A program made the translations under genes and the position numbers. Shown piece by piece: positions 44,484 to 56,029 of a DNA stretch of 64,000 nt. The first letter of the stretch is position 1; each line of letters opens with the position of its first letter. The DNA comes from Bathynomus jamesi (Eukaryota > Arthropoda > Malacostraca > Isopoda > Cirolanidae), in assembly GCA_023014485.1 (NCBI GenBank), contig JAJOZX010003313.1, positions 254,501 through 318,500 of the forward strand, read 5' to 3'. The notes beneath the pieces are model-generated. The model worked only from the letters and a program-made list of their open reading frames with translations, was not told the origin of the DNA and did not search any database.

Positions 44484-44895
44484 ACCTTGTAATCAAACTA
44501 TATAGAAAACCGTCAATACGCGGTTTGGCCATAAACTTTTAAATCACTAAAATTAAGTATTTTCACCAATATTATAATTATCAAAATGAAGTACTACAGT
44601 AGTGATGCTCTGATATAGATAGGTACCTCACTTTTGAACACCCATAACAAACCAACCAAAAAAAGGGGCTTCAAAATATCTTTAACTACAAAAAATACGT
44701 CACCTTCGATTTTTAAATTGCACACATTAGCTACGCATTGAATAATCTTCCTAAAAATATACAAAAACTTGAATCGTACCGTAAATAAAATAATACTTAC
44801 GAAAAGTTACCGAGGACAACGACGTCAATGTACAACTTATACAGAAAGTTCGCATCAATTTTCGGACTGTTCACTAAAGACATATATAGGTATAT
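44481..44895. other. Intergenic, no gene seen
   Basis: AT-rich; nothing recognised. Confidence 0.5.
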
Positions 44896-45239
44896 GACAA
44901 TAAAAATGTTTATTGGCACACCATTAGTCCATATGACAAATATTAATAATACACAGTGACAATAGAATACAATCAAAATTCAAATACTGAGGATAGAAAT
45001 ACAATTAATGAAAAATAGTGATGTCGATGGTAAGTGGAGCTACAGACATACGTTTTCATACCATGAATTCCATAGCTTAAAAGACATATGGCAGGACTGA
45101 TGAGTAGCTTCGATAATCGGGTTGGCTGATTTTTTAATTTTTTGTATTAAACTGTATTGAGCGCGTCGTGTTACCTCCGGGAATCTCGAGCCAGTGTGCT
45201 TAGCAGACATTTGCGGAGCTGAGCATCACGGGGGTAATT

Positions 45240-45830
45240 TATGTAGGAGTCTGAAAGATCTGTTGTATAACAAATTTAGGGTTTTGCCAAACCTTTTTTA
45301 TAATTGTCCCAGAGTTGCTGTCCATATATATTAGTGCATAAAGTGCGAAAAGAGTATCTTTAGCTTCACTCGTACAGAACCGGAAGTTCCTTACAGTCAT
45401 ATTCACTTTAGCACAGAGGCTTCGATATTGTTTTCTTACATCCGAATCAACACCCCAGGAGCTGGTGATAATTTGACCTAAATACCTAAATTCTTGTACT
45501 TCCTCTATTGCTTCACTTCTCATTTTGAAACTAATATCAGTTGGCTGATTAGAGCTTTTGGGATGGAATTGCGTAACCTTAGTTTTTGTAACATTAAAAA
45601 GAATATCAGGTTTCTGCCGAATATAATTCGCAGACTTTTAGCAGACAATCCAGACCTTTAACAGAAGGACTTACTAGCACCATATCATCGGCATATGTTA
45701 AGTTATTTATCTTCTTGTTATCTATACAACATCCAACTATTGCCTCATTAATTAATCCATCAATATACACATTAAACAGCAGAGAAGAGCAAGGAGCCTT
45801 GCCTCACCCCGCGGGAGGAACCAAAACATT
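45240..45830 (-). pseudogene. LINE reverse transcriptase, core and C-terminus
   Basis: Minus strand: RQGSLL near 45805 begins the segment, followed by FNVYIDGLINEAIVGCC and NLTYADDMVLVSPSVKGLD. The catalytic YADD box is intact at 45684-45695. A frameshift follows near 45620. EEVQEFRYLGQIITSSW and VDSDVRKQYRSLCAKVNMTV then run to the stop at 45239. These are standard features of the RT thumb region in non-LTR elements. It lacks the palm motif with the first catalytic D. Confidence 0.75.
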
Positions 45831-46479
45831 CGGATAGTATAAACATAGGTCGAGAAACCCATAGGTTTCGAGCTATACCACGCGGACAGAAACATGAAAC
45901 TCAAAGATTTTTTAATATAAAACACTTGAACACATAGTACTGTATATAAGTTTATTAAAAAAATTAAAATACCAATGTGCATAAATGAAATAATACAGAA
46001 TATTCAAACTAAGAAAATATAAGAAAATGCCAGAAACTTAGTGGAGGTTAAATTAAAGTACAGAATTATTGAGGTGAAAACATACAGGTATTTCTTTTCT
46101 TAAAAACAACTAATACTGTATTCAACTAAAAGTAAGCTTTGTTGTCACTTTCCCTCATCTGATTTCTGTACCGTTAGTTAAATTTGCTAACATTAAACCC
46201 TCAGAAATAACATCCCAAAATACACAATGATAATCCAATACTGGTCACTATTATTATTATTATTATTATTATTAACTACATATGTATGAGTAACCATGAA
46301 ATGTTACCCCACTCTTTCACTTTTAGTGAACAGAGGATTTTAATTTTGGCAGAAATGTTATGATGAAAATAATATCTGAAAAAACCCCACTAACATGGGC
46401 AAAAAAAACTAGGTTTTTTTCAAGTGGTTTTTAAAAACCCGGGTGGGCAAATGTGGGTTACCCGCTTTGGTGCCAACCC

Positions 46480-47180
46480 TGCTGAAAAGCGCAATGAGAT
46501 ACACAGACAAACGTTACTGGCATATTTCAAGTGCTCATTCGATATGTCATCTACCCTTGAAGCAGAACCAGTCTAACTCTTTAATTAAACGCTTAACTTC
46601 AGAAACTGATATCAAAGTACTTTCCCCGAGCACACCCACTCTTCCCTTTTTACACTATTAAGAATGTTTGAATAGTGGTTTTTCCACAACCTTGCAATTT
46701 CTTCCTCCCCGACATGCCATCAATTGTTGGTAGGAGGGCATTTTTGACACCCGTTTCATTCTTAACGAATTTCTAAAATTTATCCTCATCATCACCATTA
46801 TTTATGTTAGCCTCACAGGGTTTTGATGCTCGAATAGAATCTTCTTACTGTTTACACCGCCTTATGGCGGCTTTATACTGACCCTTACTTCTACACACAT
46901 TCATGTAAACCGGTTCTAGTTTGGAGCTACCACGAAAGCACCATAAATCGTAGGCGTCTTTCAATTCCCACTTCAGAGAGGCAATAAAATCATTCCATCC
47001 AAGAATAATCTTAGTATATGATAGCTATAAGATTTAATCAGGGACCTTCCTGCTTCTCTTAAAAGGGATACTAAATTATTATAATACCTAATCTATGAGT
47101 TCACAGTGAGAATCATTTGAAAAAAGATTGCTACAGGCAAGATGCAAAATTTATAAATTATTAAAGAGGCGACCTGTTCT
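46480..47180 (-). pseudogene. LINE endonuclease-RT linker and RT start
   Basis: Minus strand, with frameshifts. IPGWNDFIASLKWELKDAYD and LWCFRGSSKLEPVYMNVCRS then KGQYKAAIRRCK lie near 46850-47005. LPTIDGMSGEEEIARLWKNH and YSNILNSVKREE lie near 46635-46735. ISVSEVKRLIKELD and VDDISNEHLKYASNVCL lie near 46500-46610. The order and wording follow ORF2 of non-LTR elements between endonuclease and palm. It breaks off near 46481, where GGTTGGCACC-type sequence unlike the LINE begins. Confidence 0.65.
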
Positions 47181-47189
47181 GTCTTTATA

Positions 47190-48412
47190 CAGGGTGTACA
47201 TAAAGTCAGGATCTATTTTTGTGAAATAATTATTTTTTTATATTTTTCTTTTCAGAAGCCCTTAGAATGAATACAGAAGAGCGTGTGGCAATAGTAATTT
47301 GGCGAATCGAGGGAAAGAAATACAATGACATCAGAGAGAAGTTTAGAAGGAGATTTCATAAGCCGGGGCCAATAGACAAGACAATACGAAAATTGGTGAA
47401 CAAATTTAAACGAACGGGATCTGTAAATGATGAAGCAAGATCAGGACGACCGTGTATGTCAGATCTTACCGTGAATGCAGTACGCGGAATTATCATTGAG
47501 GAGCCACGTACGTCCGTTCGTGCTGCATCACACAGACTCGGCCTCCCGACGTCATCTGTGCACAAAATTCTGAAAGTTAATTTGCAGAAGAAAAGCTATC
47601 ATTTGCAGGTTTTACATGATTTACATGAGGAAGATTTCCCTCGACGGAGTGCTGTGTGTGCTGATCTCGTAGAACAAATCTGGAGTGATAATTTAATGGA
47701 CAACATTCTCTTTAGTGATGAAGCCACTTTCCATACGTGTGGAAAAGTAAATCGCCATAACTGTCGAATTTGGGCAGATGAAAGACCGAATGATTTCGTC
47801 CAAAATTGGGAAAGAGACTCACCTAAATAAAGTTCATGTCTGGATGGGTTTAACAAAATCTAAGGTTTATGGTCCTTTTTTCTTTGCTGAAGCTACAGTT
47901 ACGGGGCTTATTTATCTGGACATGTTGCAGCAATTCCTTGAACCTCAGCTGATTGGGGATAGGATTGTTAGTACCGTCGTCTATCAACATGATGGTGCTC
48001 CTTGTCACTATGCCAAAATTGTTCAGGATTATCTAAATGGACGTTTTCCAAATCGCTGGATCGGACGCGGAAGCAACAGACCTTGGCCAGCGAGATCACC
48101 AGATTTAACCCCTTCAGATTTCTTTGCATGGGGCTTTATCAAATCGCACGTCTATCAGACGAAGATTGCGAGTCTTGAAAACTTACGTACACGTATACGA
48201 ACTGCTGCAGATAACATAACCCCGCAAATGCTCCAGAATGTGTTTAGAAATGCTGCGGAACGATTTGAGCTGTGCAGGGATACTGATGGGCGTCACGTCG
48301 AATCCTACTCTTAATTATTTAATAAATGTTACCACTTTATCATTTTATGATTGAATTCCATATAATTTCCAAGTGCTTCACAAAAATAGATCCTGACTTT
48401 ATGTACACCCTG
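47190..48412 (+). mobile_element. DD41D mariner inserted in the LINE
   Basis: Perfect terminal repeats CAGGGTGTACATAAAGTCAG through ...TTTTTGTGAA (47190-47225 and inverted at 48377-48412), with TA at 47188-47189 and 48413-48414. LINE endonuclease and linker sequence lie on either side, so the insertion is younger than the LINE copy. 1223 bp, full length. Confidence 0.92.
47267..48314 (+). pseudogene. Mariner (DD41D) transposase with one frameshift
   Basis: The first frame (47267-47830) starts MNTEERVAIVIWRIEGKKYN, has a DNA-binding region with RTGSVNDEARSGRP (about residues 49-61), and includes the first catalytic D at residue 151 (ILFSDEATF). A single shift near 47815-47830 moves the rest to the frame ending at 48314. 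That part has VHVWMGL, the second D in YQHDGAPCH, and the third D in WPARSPDLTPSDFFAWG with 41 residues between them (DD41D), then GRHVESYS. Except for the shift all parts are present at normal length (~345 residues), so inactivation looks recent. Confidence 0.85.
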
Positions 48413-48433
48413 TATTCTATTCTCTGTTGCATA

Positions 48434-48635
48434 TTAACGCAACAGATGAACGCATATTAACGCATTATTCTTACCTATTGAGTTCTTGTTAGGTCGTGTT
48501 TCACACGAGTTAGTAAAATTAATTAATAATTCTAACGGACTATAATCAGAAAGAAGGAAATCATGCAGAATATGAACACTGGCAATTCGATCTTTTAGAT
48601 TATTATTAGTGAGACAATAATTAATCCACTTGGTG

Positions 48636-48655
<20 letters not shown>
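48434..48655 (-). pseudogene. LINE endonuclease fragment beyond the mariner
   Basis: Minus-strand frame with TKWINYCLTNNNLKDRIASV and HILHDFLLSDYSPLELLINF. The SDYSPLELLI wording matches the SDHxPL motif at the end of APE-type endonucleases of non-LTR elements. It is cut off on its 5' side by the (CA)n-(TA)n tract at 48639-48692. Confidence 0.6.
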
Positions 48656-48697
<42 letters not shown>

Positions 48698-49285
48698 AAT
48701 ATATATATAATAAATATAAACTATAAATCAATTAGCGTGATATTTTATCGAACCTGCCATATTCTTTTTAAGGCGGTGACACCAATCAAGTCAAAATTTG
48801 ATTCATATTCACAGGGACGACATTTTAACGGTCTTCCGAAAAATCTGTTCATGTCCGCTTACTGCTATCCAAGATTTAATGCTCTATAATGGGGTCTACC
48901 GGTATCAAACTTGCGGATCTTGGGCGTGGAATACTTATCCTTTACCAAGCAAGTTATATACCATAACCAATGATTATTCGCACGAGACCTAATAATTAGG
49001 ATTAGTCAATTGAGAATAAATTGCAATGGCGATAGGAGGCATCTTAAATGAGTATTATACGTACAAATATTTGTCCATTTAAAACATCTCTTTCTAAAAA
49101 CTTTCTCCGTGTTAGAATAAAAATATCCAGTAATTGGGGATAAGAATCTTCGGATTATCTATATATAACTTTTGGAACCAATACCGTTGTCCACTTTATC
49201 ATCACGAACACTGCTCATGAACTATGAATTATTGCATATCTGAAAACCTGCATGAAAAAAATACGAAACAATTCAATTTTCTTAT
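48656..49285. other. (TA)n then intergenic
   Basis: (TA)n to about 48712, then AT-rich sequence. A plus-strand 64-codon frame at 48798 is not recognisable. Confidence 0.5.
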
Positions 49286-49287
49286 CA

Positions 49288-49470
49288 GCGTCCGTAGTAG
49301 CCCAGCGGATAACAACGACGTTTCCCTATAGGCGAAGTGAAGAAACTGAGGTCGGGGGTTCGAACCCCGATAGTGCTGGTATTAATAATCCTGGAGTTAA
49401 ACGCGGCGAGTCGCGATAGTTAGACTGCGCGATTTGCCGGTTTCCGGCCCTCTTGACCGACTGTTATTAT
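49288..49470 (+). mobile_element. tRNA-like SINE head, type C
   Basis: TAGTAGCCCAGCGGATAACA (A-box-like) and GGGGGTTCGAACCCC (B box) lie about 55 bases apart within a tRNA-like block at 49290-49378. It is followed by a non-tRNA tail (CCTGGAGTTAAACGCGGCGA, TTAGACTGCGCGATTTGCCG). The acceptor stem does not close well and no second copy is visible here, so a SINE or tRNA pseudogene is preferred to a functional gene. Confidence 0.45.
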
Positions 49471-49689
49471 TAAACTTTCTTAAGCATTCTAATGAATTTT
49501 TATCATACATTCTCGTACATTTTCACTGGCAGAAGAAGACTCGCATCGCTTTATTACCTATTAAGATTAATCCACAAACTAATACTAAAATGTACTAATG
49601 TAATATATGATACTAAATAAATTTAAAGATTTCTCTAAAACGAATTGGTATGGCGTTTAAGCAAAGAATTCTTAATTAATCAACGAACA

Positions 49690-49805
49690 GTTTGGTCTCC
49701 GTTTGACGGAGAGGTGGGTGGGATCTACAACCGTACCTGAGATCTGAACCGCGGGTCGCTACATCATCTGGAGACAAAACTGAACTCGTAAAGAAGAGGA
49801 CCCGC
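49690..49805 (-). mobile_element. 5S-derived SINE, 3' part
   Basis: CTCCGTTTGACGGAGAGGTG, GATCTGAACCGCGGGTCGCT and ACATCATCTGG match, inverted, the tail block of the other copies. The 5S-like head is missing or too degraded. Confidence 0.5.
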
Positions 49806-50309
49806 GAGGAAATATCCCCCACCCCCAAACAAAAGGAGAGTTCTAATCCAATAAATGAGTACCGTATAATTGTATAACAGCATAGCCTTGTATATCAAAA
49901 CGATATAGCGAGTGCGTCAAACTCAACGAATTCCCCTCACGTTAAAATATTACAATTTAAAGAAAAGAATTATTTTTGCGTGACGCTCCCTGTAGAACAT
50001 GAACAGAGTTAATATTTAATCAAATATTTGTATATGAAGAGAATAAAATATCAATTTCCAAGAACTCTGATCAATGAAATGGATCATCAAGAAACAAAAG
50101 GCGAACAAAACATTGTGCAAGTGGCAATAATATCATTTCAAACTATCAAATATACAAAATGTGGTTAAAAGGAGAGAAAAAATTTGTCGTAGAAGCTTAT
50201 AATGATACATTTCAATATTAATTTCGTTTTTTGTTGTTTCTGGGATACCTCAATTTAGCAATAGGAAAACTAAAGCTTTTAACATATTTTAATAATTGTA
50301 ATAATTTTC

Positions 50310-50315
<6 letters not shown>

Positions 50316-50348
<33 letters not shown>

Positions 50349-50361
50349 ATATATATATATA
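50316..50361. repeat. (TA)n microsatellite
   Basis: Interrupted TA run abutting a SINE. Confidence 0.9.
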
Positions 50362-50649
50362 TGCGCCTCGGTGGTGCAGTGGTTAGCGTCGCTGATTACG
50401 AATCTATCGGCCCCGGGATCGAGACCCGGTGACGGCAGGCGGCGCGCAGCAAAACCCAGCTGTTCATCCTTCCACACAAATAAAGAAAGTGATTGGTAGA
50501 TAAATGGATACCCTGGGTAGCCTAGTGGTTAAAACGCTGGGCTGCTTGGTGGGGCGTGGTTCGGATTCCGCGTTAAACTGTAGGTCTAAGGTGGAGTGAA
50601 AAGCTTGACCTTCGTCAGAATGAACAATTCGGGCGGAAGCTTACCAAAG

Positions 50650-50652
<3 letters not shown>
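50362..50652 (+). mobile_element. Dimeric tRNA-derived SINE, type A (copy 5)
   Basis: First head: CTCGGTGGTGCAGTGGTTAG and GGATCGAGACCCGG. Linker: CCCAGCTGTTCATCCTTCC. Second head: GGGTAGCCTAGTGGTTAAAA and GGTTCGGATTCCG. Tail: CTGTAGGTCTAAGGTGGAGT, CTTGACCTTCGTCAGAATGA, GGGCGGAAGC, followed by (TG)(TA)n. Very close to copies 3 and 4. Confidence 0.85.
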
Positions 50653-50680
<28 letters not shown>

Positions 50681-53600
50681 ACTGAGACGATCAAATTTAG
50701 TGTTTTTAATTACATAATTTTGCAACGTAATTCAAAGTAATTTGCTACGTTATTCAATGCTGTCATTAACTTTTTTTTTTAATTTCTCCCGGGGTTTTTT
50801 TTCGCGGAAACTTTAGGATTTTCCTCGCTTCGCTTTATTCATTTGTTTCTATTCACTCACTATCTTGGCACTTTAAACGTTGCCCCAGCAACAGTTTAAA
50901 ATGTTTTCAATAAAAACTAATGCAATCATGCGTATATGTTTAATCAATTAATCCACTAATTCGAGTAATTATCAATTACGAGTGGCACACTTTTAGGCAT
51001 ATCAACCGTGAAACATCATTTCCACTTTCTACTCTCCCTCTTTCTTCTAATGCATTTGGTTTTCGCGCATTGCGAGGGGAAACTCAATCAATAATTTAAT
51101 TCAAAATGCAAAGTAATACGAGTGCATACACCGGAAAAATCTTACGTAATGCCCGCGTTAAAGAAAATAATTCATTGCAGGCCATACAAAGGCAATGTTT
51201 GTTGGCCGTGTCTCTCGAGAGATCATACAGAAACCACGTACATATATACGCTTCTAGAATGTACTTATCTTTGCACCCAATACAAAGTCCCAAACGCAAA
51301 TTACAAAGTACAACACATGAACTTTTATTATTATATATTATTATTATTATTATTAATTATTATATTATTATCAAAATATTCGACTTTTTCCAAAGTAAAG
51401 GCAAATATGAATAAACTTCTTACGTGAATCCTAAACCTCATATTACCATACATTCGGAAAATGGTCGCTCCTAATATATTCCAACGCATTAATAAACCAA
51501 TAAAAATAGTGTAATTCAAAAAGCATAATTTTTTCCGAACTAAACTCACATTAATCACTTGGAAATATGTTTTATTAATTTGGTGTGTTAGAATTTAGAT
51601 ATAAGAGAGTAATTCCGATTAGTCTTTTAAAATCAATGCTACCAAATAGTCTTATTTTAATTTCAAGCAACACAAATGCTAATTTCGAATGATTATTACA
51701 ATTTCATCTTAATAAAACGCAATGGGGGGAGTGTTTGTGCAAACATTTCGCTATTACAATTCCTTTTTGTCACATACTTGTGAGGACGTTTGGCATAAAA
51801 CTTCGTAACTTTCACTTCTTTCAAAAATAGAACCAAAATACTAATTACACAAACCAATTGTGTGTGATATATATGAGAATGGAACCATTTCTCCTCATTC
51901 TTGCTGTATACTTTACACATTCACCGACTGCCAGGTAGATTTTTAAAAAGCGCGAATATATACCTCAGTGAAAAAGGTGTTCTGAACGAAATGGGACTTT
52001 ATTCAATAACCGGAGTAACTCTATTTTGCTAGGACTTATATAGAGTAAACTTATTACTGGTGGAGTATTACATAAATTAAAGAGCTACTGGGATGGCCAA
52101 CTGGTAGCCCGCGGGCCGCATCCGGCCCGCGAAGCAGTTTTACCCAGTCCCGGCCTCAAAATATTTGTCGGAAAATTCTCGTCAAGCAAATAAAATACAA
52201 ATATAAATCGTCATAAAATATTAAAATGAAACCCTTAAAACAACATCTTCAGCGATACTTTATTATTTTGGAAATGTTTTAGCATTGCAGGAACAATTAC
52301 ACCGTACAGAAATAACATTATTTGCTTTATTCTTAATGGGTATCCATTCTCTGGGTCATTATTACTGGTATTTTGCAAGAATTTTATTTATCCATATTTC
52401 ACTATGTTCTATTTTACCATACAACTAACTCCAATTACGTCAAAGGGCCTAGGACAATGGGCGTTCTCCCATTTCATTGATAGAACAAAACCTTACCGCG
52501 AATGGGTTTCAGATAGTTAGAGAAGTCCGTCAAAAAGAGTGAACCAACCGAATTCTGAGTGAAACCCGAGCCTTCCACTTTTTGATAACGGAAAACTTCA
52601 AATTTAAAAAAGCTCCCAAAACAAGACGTCGCCAATTCTGATTTTTATACAGTACTGAAATTTAATAGAAAGTAGAAGACGGGGCATTACTAATAAAGTT
52701 ACGTTTACTCATTATCACCAACTTAACTTCATGGTATGAAAATTTTCACAGTTCGAACGAAAATACTTAAAACTAAAACACACGGGGCCTTCAGCCCGTG
52801 TGATTGAGTTCAACAGTAATACAAATACTGCGGGCTGTTGCGACTGCAACAAACAAAACTGTAAAAAGATACCGTTGTTTGAACAATATTTCACTGGTAG
52901 TTCTGGATGCCAAGATTTTTACTGCTAATTCTACGATAGACAATTTATTATACTCCTTTATTCGGATGTAACAATGGTTTTAACAGTGAACTTTTAAATT
53001 TTTTTTATTACGTTGGTGTTAAATGCCTATATTTTTACTACTATACGTTTCATTCAATAAAATAGGCCTCATTAATAGAGCATTATTTTAACTGCACCAA
53101 TAAAATTAATTTTTGATTTTACTGTTAAAGCAATAGTCAAGTACAGTTATTTTAACCAATAAATTGTAAATTTAACAGTATTGTACCATAGTTCCGAATG
53201 AGACTATTCCATCGTATTTTAACAGTCGCTGTAAAAGCAAAAATTATTATTAGTGTCGATATTTGGGTAGAGTGGATGAGTGTTCATCGCGGTTCTAGAA
53301 TCTTCACTCCAACGTAATATTCACCTCCCGAATTAAGACCGGTTTCAAAACTGTACCAATCCTAGCTTTAAAATTAGAAAAATTAGGTGATCGGATTCAT
53401 AGAAAACGTAATGCGCGAGTTTCGCTGCGCCCGCTGACGTATAACAAAAAAAAAAAAAAAAATTACTCCATATTTATTTTTTCTAATACAAGCCGCGCCT
53501 TCGGCCGCTCATCTTGATAGATCTGACCTTAACGGGCGACTGAGCGAGAGACATTAGCTCCACCCACTTTACGCGAGTCAGCCAATCATAACAGGCGACT

Positions 53601-53745
53601 GAGCGAAAGAGAAATTTGTTACTCCGCTCAAAACCGCGCAAAGTTTTTTTTTATTAATAGATAGATTTCGATCTCAATATCATTTGTAACAATAAATTTT
53701 TATTTTACTTAATTAAAAACTAAATATCTGGAGTGGAAGGTACTT
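50653..53745. other. Intergenic; hAT scrap near 52087; small hairpins
   Basis: No gene is supported in 3 kb. CTGGGATGGCCAACTGGTAG with CCGCGGGCCGCATCCGGCCC near 52087-52130 resembles one end of a Charlie-like hAT MITE; no partner end was found. A perfect hairpin CACACGGG...CCCGTGTG lies at about 52779-52802. GGCGACTGAGCGA is repeated at about 53534 and 53604. Frames over (ATT)n near 51330-51365 are artefacts. Confidence 0.5.
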
Positions 53746-53908
53746 GGATCACCCGAAGATCAGGGCCCCCAGCCTTCTCTAGTTAGCCTTATAAGGCTAA
53801 CAAGGTCAACTGTACGCCCTTGACGACTGGTTAGGTCGTGATATTTTCGTTAGTTAGCCTTATAAAGCTAACTAAAGAAGGCTGGGGGCCCTGATCTTCA
53901 GGTGATCC
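53746..53908. mobile_element. Palindromic MITE, copy 2
   Basis: 163 bp with 8-bp flanks AGGTACTT (53738-53745) and AGGTGCTT (53909-53916), one mismatch. Ends GGATCA/TGATCC. The sub-terminal 17 bp (right arm, inverted: CCTGAAGATCAGGGCCC) matches the left arm at 16 of 17 positions but differs strongly from copies 1 and 3. The left arm is shortened: it lacks the ACGAAAATATCACGACC part kept in the right arm. Confidence 0.85.
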
Positions 53909-53916
53909 AGGTGCTT

Positions 53917-55209
53917 TATAAAATATGTCCGTGTAAAATTCATAGTAGTAGAGGTATGTGATACTATTGTGAACTGTACACGAATAAACCTACGTTGTGC
54001 GCGCAGTAGCGTTAAGTACTCTTTTGAGTACACATTTCAGTACAGTAATATTTGAGTTCACGAGATAGAGATTCCACTTTTAAATAAAAAAAAAATTGTA
54101 ATACAGTCTCTAAATTAAAATTACTGATTCAACTATTACTGTAAGTGTAAAAGATACGGGCACCGTTTTAAGAACACTTATTGACTGCTAAAATAACAAT
54201 GAGGGTGTCAGCACGAAAGTTTACCGTTTGTCCTTCTAAATTAACAGTACGAATTTGGTTTATTAACAATTACTATAAATATACTGCTTACAGTCATTTT
54301 TAAGCTATACGTTTTTGAATGAACCCATGATCTGAAAATTTAGTTTTAATTTTCATATTAGTTCTAAATTGGTAAATCTACCGTTACTGCTCAATTTTAG
54401 TTTACAGTCACTGTTGGAACATATGCTATTAAAATAGCGGAGAACTGTAGAACGAAAATTTAAAAATCATTTTTAAGGATATCGTTCGTAATGTTGACAA
54501 AATAAGCCTGTTAAATTAACATTTTCTTTCTAGCACTAATGATAATAATTGACAAAAAAAAAAAAAAAAAAAATCCAGTTGAGATAAACATTCTCTGCAA
54601 TTCATATTTCAAAATGCAATTTCGTTTTTTTTTTTTAATGGAGAAATACTGTTACAAATAACAGTCATTTACTGTTAAGTTATCATCCACTTTTTTCAGT
54701 GAATACAAGTCATTTGCGCCCTAAAAAATCTTCAATAATTGTCCCAGTTTGCCTATTTTGATCGTGCTGAGAATATATGGAGAAAAATACCACAAGTTAA
54801 AAGTATATGAAGAAAATATTTCGAATGCTCAACAACCATCAACAACAATATTAATAATAATGAGGCTTATTCTGAAATTTATGAAATCTTCCTCGCAATA
54901 TTCTCGCTTGAGTGAGTGAAGCAACTAATATAAGATTTAAGATTTACTTTTCCGCTTTCATAACAACCGAGAATGCTCTCATTTATATTATTAGTTCTCA
55001 TTTATATTATTAGTTTATATTTGCCTCCTTTTTTTTTTCTCAAAAATTTTCTCCTTCGTTTTTCACTGCTTCGCTCCATGACGTCAACTTCTGCTTCAAT
55101 TTCCTTCAAAACCTTAAAGAAGGAGAACGGTTGAGTGAGTTTGATAAAGCGCGGAATCTAATGCTGAGTAAAATGCTTAATGTCTATTTGTAAGTCCCGA
55201 ATATACTTG
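53917..55209. other. Intergenic, AT-rich
   Basis: Poly-A near 54556-54575, scattered TTTAACAGTA-like words, no gene seen. Confidence 0.5.
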
Positions 55210-55415
55210 AAAATCTTCCTCACCTAATGTTAAATCAGTGAGGTTAAGCGAGGTTGGATCAATTCAGCAAATGGAGGGGGATAGTTCTCTGGAGCGTTCG
55301 GATGATATAGCGACCCGTAAATGGTTCGGATTTCACGAATAAAGCCATAGATCCCCTTCGTCACTAGACCTTTGCCATCACGAAGGAGTTTAAGCAATCC
55401 CGAACATCATCATCA
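55210..55415 (+). mobile_element. 5S rRNA-derived SINE
   Basis: AATCAGTGAGGTTAAGCGAG (5S A-box region) followed by a degraded C-box region, then TTCGGATGATATAGCGACCC, GGTTCGGATTTCACGAATAA, CCTTCGTCACTAGACC and GAAGGAGTTTAAGCAATCCC, ending CATCATCATCATT. Confidence 0.75.
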
Positions 55416-56029
55416 TTGCTACTCCCTTGATATTAATCTTCAATAAGACAAATCAAGCGATCCATTACTTCCTCCAGGTTCAATAAAAGACATCCAATTT
55501 ATACTTTTTACGTTGCCAACATCCTTATCCAAGATCAGATATTTTCCTATATAAAGGCCCGTAAGAACCGCCATAAATGAAATAAAACGCCCTCTTAATA
55601 TTCTCTATAGGGGAATATTTCATTAAATGAATTATGTACATCTCCATAATCTGTATACATAAAAAGCCTCCAGTCATTATCAAAGCATTGCATGTTCAGC
55701 GAACCATCCTTCATTCCCATATTTATCGAAATAAATACCATTTTTATGCTAAGTTCTGTAAAAAGGGAACACTAAACTAGGAATATGGTTACAAACACCC
55801 AATCAGTCAGGTTTAGCTTACCATATTTAGGGGCAACTGTAGCTAACGAAATCTGGAGTTTCTTAAATTCGCAAGGCGTTTCGAAAGTGTGTGTGTGTGT
55901 GTGTGTGTGTGAAATTAAAAAATCTACCTTCACTGCATTGCTATAAAAGGTGGTATCGCGAAAATGAAAAATGTGTGTATATAAAATGTTGATAATTTTT
56001 AATATAAAAAGTTCTATGTACAGTATATC
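55416..56029. other. Intergenic, no gene seen
   Basis: (TG)n at about 55887-55910; otherwise nothing recognised. Confidence 0.5.

Larger units (their letters stand above)
44896..48655 (-). mobile_element. LINE, decayed, interrupted by mariner and rearranged
   Basis: On the minus strand from high to low coordinates: endonuclease end (48434-48655), then the mariner insertion (47190-48412), the endonuclease-RT linker and start of RT (46480-47180), an unrelated or rearranged stretch (about 45840-46480), the RT core and C-terminus (45240-45830), and a 3' untranslated region ending near 44896 with AATAAA-like CCAATAAACA. The 3' region also occurs at 7505 and, as a scrap, near 25090, so this family has several copies here. 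Confidence 0.7.

Noticed and set aside
46381..46481. hAT MITE inside the LINE (GGTTGGCACC end)
   Set aside because: One plausible end (inverse of CAGGGTTGGCACC) is visible, but no matching left end or 8-bp duplication could be found.
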